From Edwardsiella anguillarum ET080813 (GTDB lineage Bacteria; Pseudomonadota; Gammaproteobacteria; Enterobacterales; Enterobacteriaceae), in assembly GCF_000264765.2 (NCBI RefSeq), contig NZ_CP006664.1, positions 1,860,001-1,924,000 on the forward strand: 64,000 nt of DNA, read 5' to 3'. A program made the position numbers and the translations under genes. The notes beneath the pieces were generated by a model. That model was not told the DNA's origin and ran no database searches. It saw only the letters and a program-made list of their open reading frames with translations. Of the stretch, positions 61,305 to 64,000 are shown in pieces; positions within the stretch are counted from its first letter, which is position 1, and each line of letters begins with the position of its first letter.

Positions 61305-61332
61305 TTGTCTCGTCGCGAGAAGTCCCTATAAT
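61305..61332 (+). promoter_or_regulatory. rRNA promoter P1 with UP-like region
   Basis: The -35 is TTGTCT (61305-61310), the -10 is TATAAT (61327-61332), and the spacer is 16 bases. A GCGCC discriminator follows, matching E. coli rrn P1. The A/T-rich stretch 61265-61303 upstream resembles an UP element. Only about 55 bases separate it from hemG, leaving little room for distal Fis sites except inside hemG. Confidence 0.9.
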
Positions 61333-61401
61333 GCGCCTCCACTGACCGGGAACAACGACCAACTCGTCGCCCAGTCAGGCAGAGAAAGCAAAAATAAATG
61401 C

Positions 61402-61429
61402 TTGACTCTGCGGGCGAAAAGCGTAGTAT
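61402..61429 (+). promoter_or_regulatory. rRNA promoter P2
   Basis: The -35 is TTGACT (61402-61407) and the -10 is TAGTAT (61424-61429), with a 16-base spacer. It lies about 97 bases after P1, as in other enterobacterial rrn operons. Confidence 0.85.
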
Positions 61430-61472
61430 ACGCAGCCCACGCCGGTGATAACTCAACGGGTTTTCACGGCGA

Positions 61473-61485
61473 CGCTCTTTAACAA
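61473..61485 (+). promoter_or_regulatory. rRNA leader boxA antitermination signal
   Basis: CGCTCTTTAACAA is one base from the boxA consensus TGCTCTTTAACAA, bound by NusB-NusE for rRNA antitermination. It lies about 140 bases before the 16S gene. Confidence 0.85.
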
Positions 61486-61625
61486 ATTATCAGACAATCT
61501 GTGTGGGCACTCGCAAGATTCGTATTAAGCATTCCTCGGAATGCCAAAATATTTAAAGTCTTGAAGAGTGACAGCAGTTAATTCATTACGAATAAACAGT
61601 TTAATTTCTTTGAGCATCAAGCTTT

Positions 61626-63169
<1,544 letters not shown>

Positions 63170-63252
63170 CCTGAAAATACGAAATTGTGTAGTGCTCACA
63201 CAGATTGTCTGATAGATGTTCGAGCAAACGCGTCTGCGAAGCCGACCCTTGT

Positions 63253-63328
63253 GTCCCCTTCGTCTAGAGGCCTAGGACACCGCCCTTTCACGGCGGTAAC
63301 AGGGGTTCGAATCCCCTAGGGGACGCCA
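63253..63328 (+). tRNA. tRNA-Glu (anticodon TTC) in the 16S-23S spacer
   Basis: A 76-base cloverleaf with acceptor GTCCCCT/AGGGGAC, anticodon loop CTTTCAC (TTC), T-loop GTTCGAATC and encoded CCA. It is the only tRNA in this spacer. Confidence 0.97.
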
Positions 63329-63400
63329 TTTGCGGTATCGGGTGAAAGACGGTGCCAACAGTATTGCAAAACGGACTTACGAGTCATGTTTGCAATATTT

Positions 63401-63413
63401 TGCTCTTTAACAA
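63401..63413 (+). promoter_or_regulatory. Spacer boxA before 23S
   Basis: TGCTCTTTAACAA is a perfect boxA consensus in the 16S-23S spacer, renewing antitermination before 23S. The rest of the spacer (63329-63518) holds RNase III processing-stem sequence and no gene. Confidence 0.85.
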
Positions 63414-63518
63414 TCTGGAACAAGCTGAAAATTCGAAAACAATCGAATTGCTTTTAATAAGTGATTCGAGAGTCTCTCAAATGCTTACAGCACGAAGTGA
63501 AACATCTTCGGGTTGTGA

Positions 63519-64000
63519 GGTTAAGTGACTAAGCGTACACGGTGGATGCCTAGGCAGTCAGAGGCGATGAAGGACGTGCTAATCTGCGATAAGCGTCGGT
63601 GAGCTGATATGAAGCATTATTAGCCGGCGATGTCCGAATGGGGAAACCCAGTGCAATCCGTTGCACTATCGTTAAGTGAATACATAGCTTAACGAGGCGA
63701 ACCAGGGGAACTGAAACATCTAAGTACCCTGAGGAAAAGAAATCAACCGAGATTCCCCTAGTAGCGGCGAGCGAACGGGGAAGAGCCCAGAACCTGAATC
63801 AGTTTGTGCATTAGTGGAAGCGTCTGGAAAGTCGCGCGATACAGGGTGATAGCCCCGTACACGAAGGTGCACAGCTGTGAGTTCGATGAGTAGGGCGGGA
63901 CACGTGTTATCCTGTCTGAATATGGGGGGACCATCCTCCAAGGCTAAATACTCCTGACTGACCGATAGTGAACCAGTACCGTGAGGGAAAGGCGAAAAGA
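63519..64000 (+). rRNA. rrl: 23S ribosomal RNA, 5' part
   Basis: It begins GGTTAAGTGACTAAGCGTACACGG, the enterobacterial 23S 5' end, and runs off the window after about 480 bases. Conserved blocks such as GATGCCTAGGCAGTCAGAGG and AGTAGCGGCGAGCGAACGGG are present. Confidence 0.97.

Overview
This window is a chromosome segment from a GC-rich member of the Enterobacterales. The 16S variable regions and the protein sequences look most like Edwardsiella; I read this by eye, without alignment. The backbone follows the E. coli 85-87 minute region: wec, argX-hisR-leuT-proM, glmZ, hemYXDC, cyaA, dapF-xerC, uvrD, corA, metRE, udp, ubiEJB, tatABCD, rfaH, ubiD-fre, pepQ, trkH-hemG and an rRNA operon. There is no insertion sequence, prophage, CRISPR array or toxin-antitoxin module.

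Layout. 1-5629: the end of the enterobacterial common antigen operon (wecD tail, wecE, wzxE, wecF, wzyE, wecG), with overlapping genes. 5754-6245: a four-tRNA operon. 6390-6755: the small RNA gene glmZ with a sigma-54 promoter and GlrR-type sites. 6830-10905 (minus): haem genes hemC-hemD-hemX-hemY, divergent from CRP-controlled cyaA. 13770-19858: cyaY (minus), then lptM, dapF, yigA, xerC, yigB and SOS-controlled uvrD. 19885-21112: corA with a long leader. 21223-27807: an AbrB-family protein, rarD, pldA, recQ, a frameshifted SAM-hydrolase-like pseudogene and rhtC.

27833-36989 departs from the E. coli order. In place of rhtB-pldB-yigL lie gntR-gntK-gntU (gluconate uptake and phosphorylation, with two GntR operators), zntA (zinc-export ATPase with a ZntR-type promoter) and a three-gene cassette for two outer-membrane barrels and a DUF4056 protein. 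The cassette is tightly coupled, has no assigned function, and is the best candidate here for an undescribed system.

37109-49526 returns to the backbone: yigM, metR/metE around a MetJ operator array, udp with two CRP sites, an inserted short CstA-family transporter and a DedA protein, then rmuC, ubiE, ubiJ and ubiB. 49568-53770 holds tatABC, tatD, a magnesium-type hemB and rfaH. 54021-61250 holds pepE, ubiD, fre, pepQ, yigZ, trkH and hemG; fadBA, which separates fre from pepQ in E. coli, is absent. 61305-64000 is an rRNA operon with P1 and P2 promoters, 16S, tRNA-Glu and the start of 23S.

Themes that connect the genes are: respiratory quinone and haem supply (ubiE/J/B/D, hemB/C/D/G); envelope assembly (common antigen, LptM, PldA, Tat, RfaH and the barrel cassette); and cAMP-CRP control (cyaA, udp and probably gnt).
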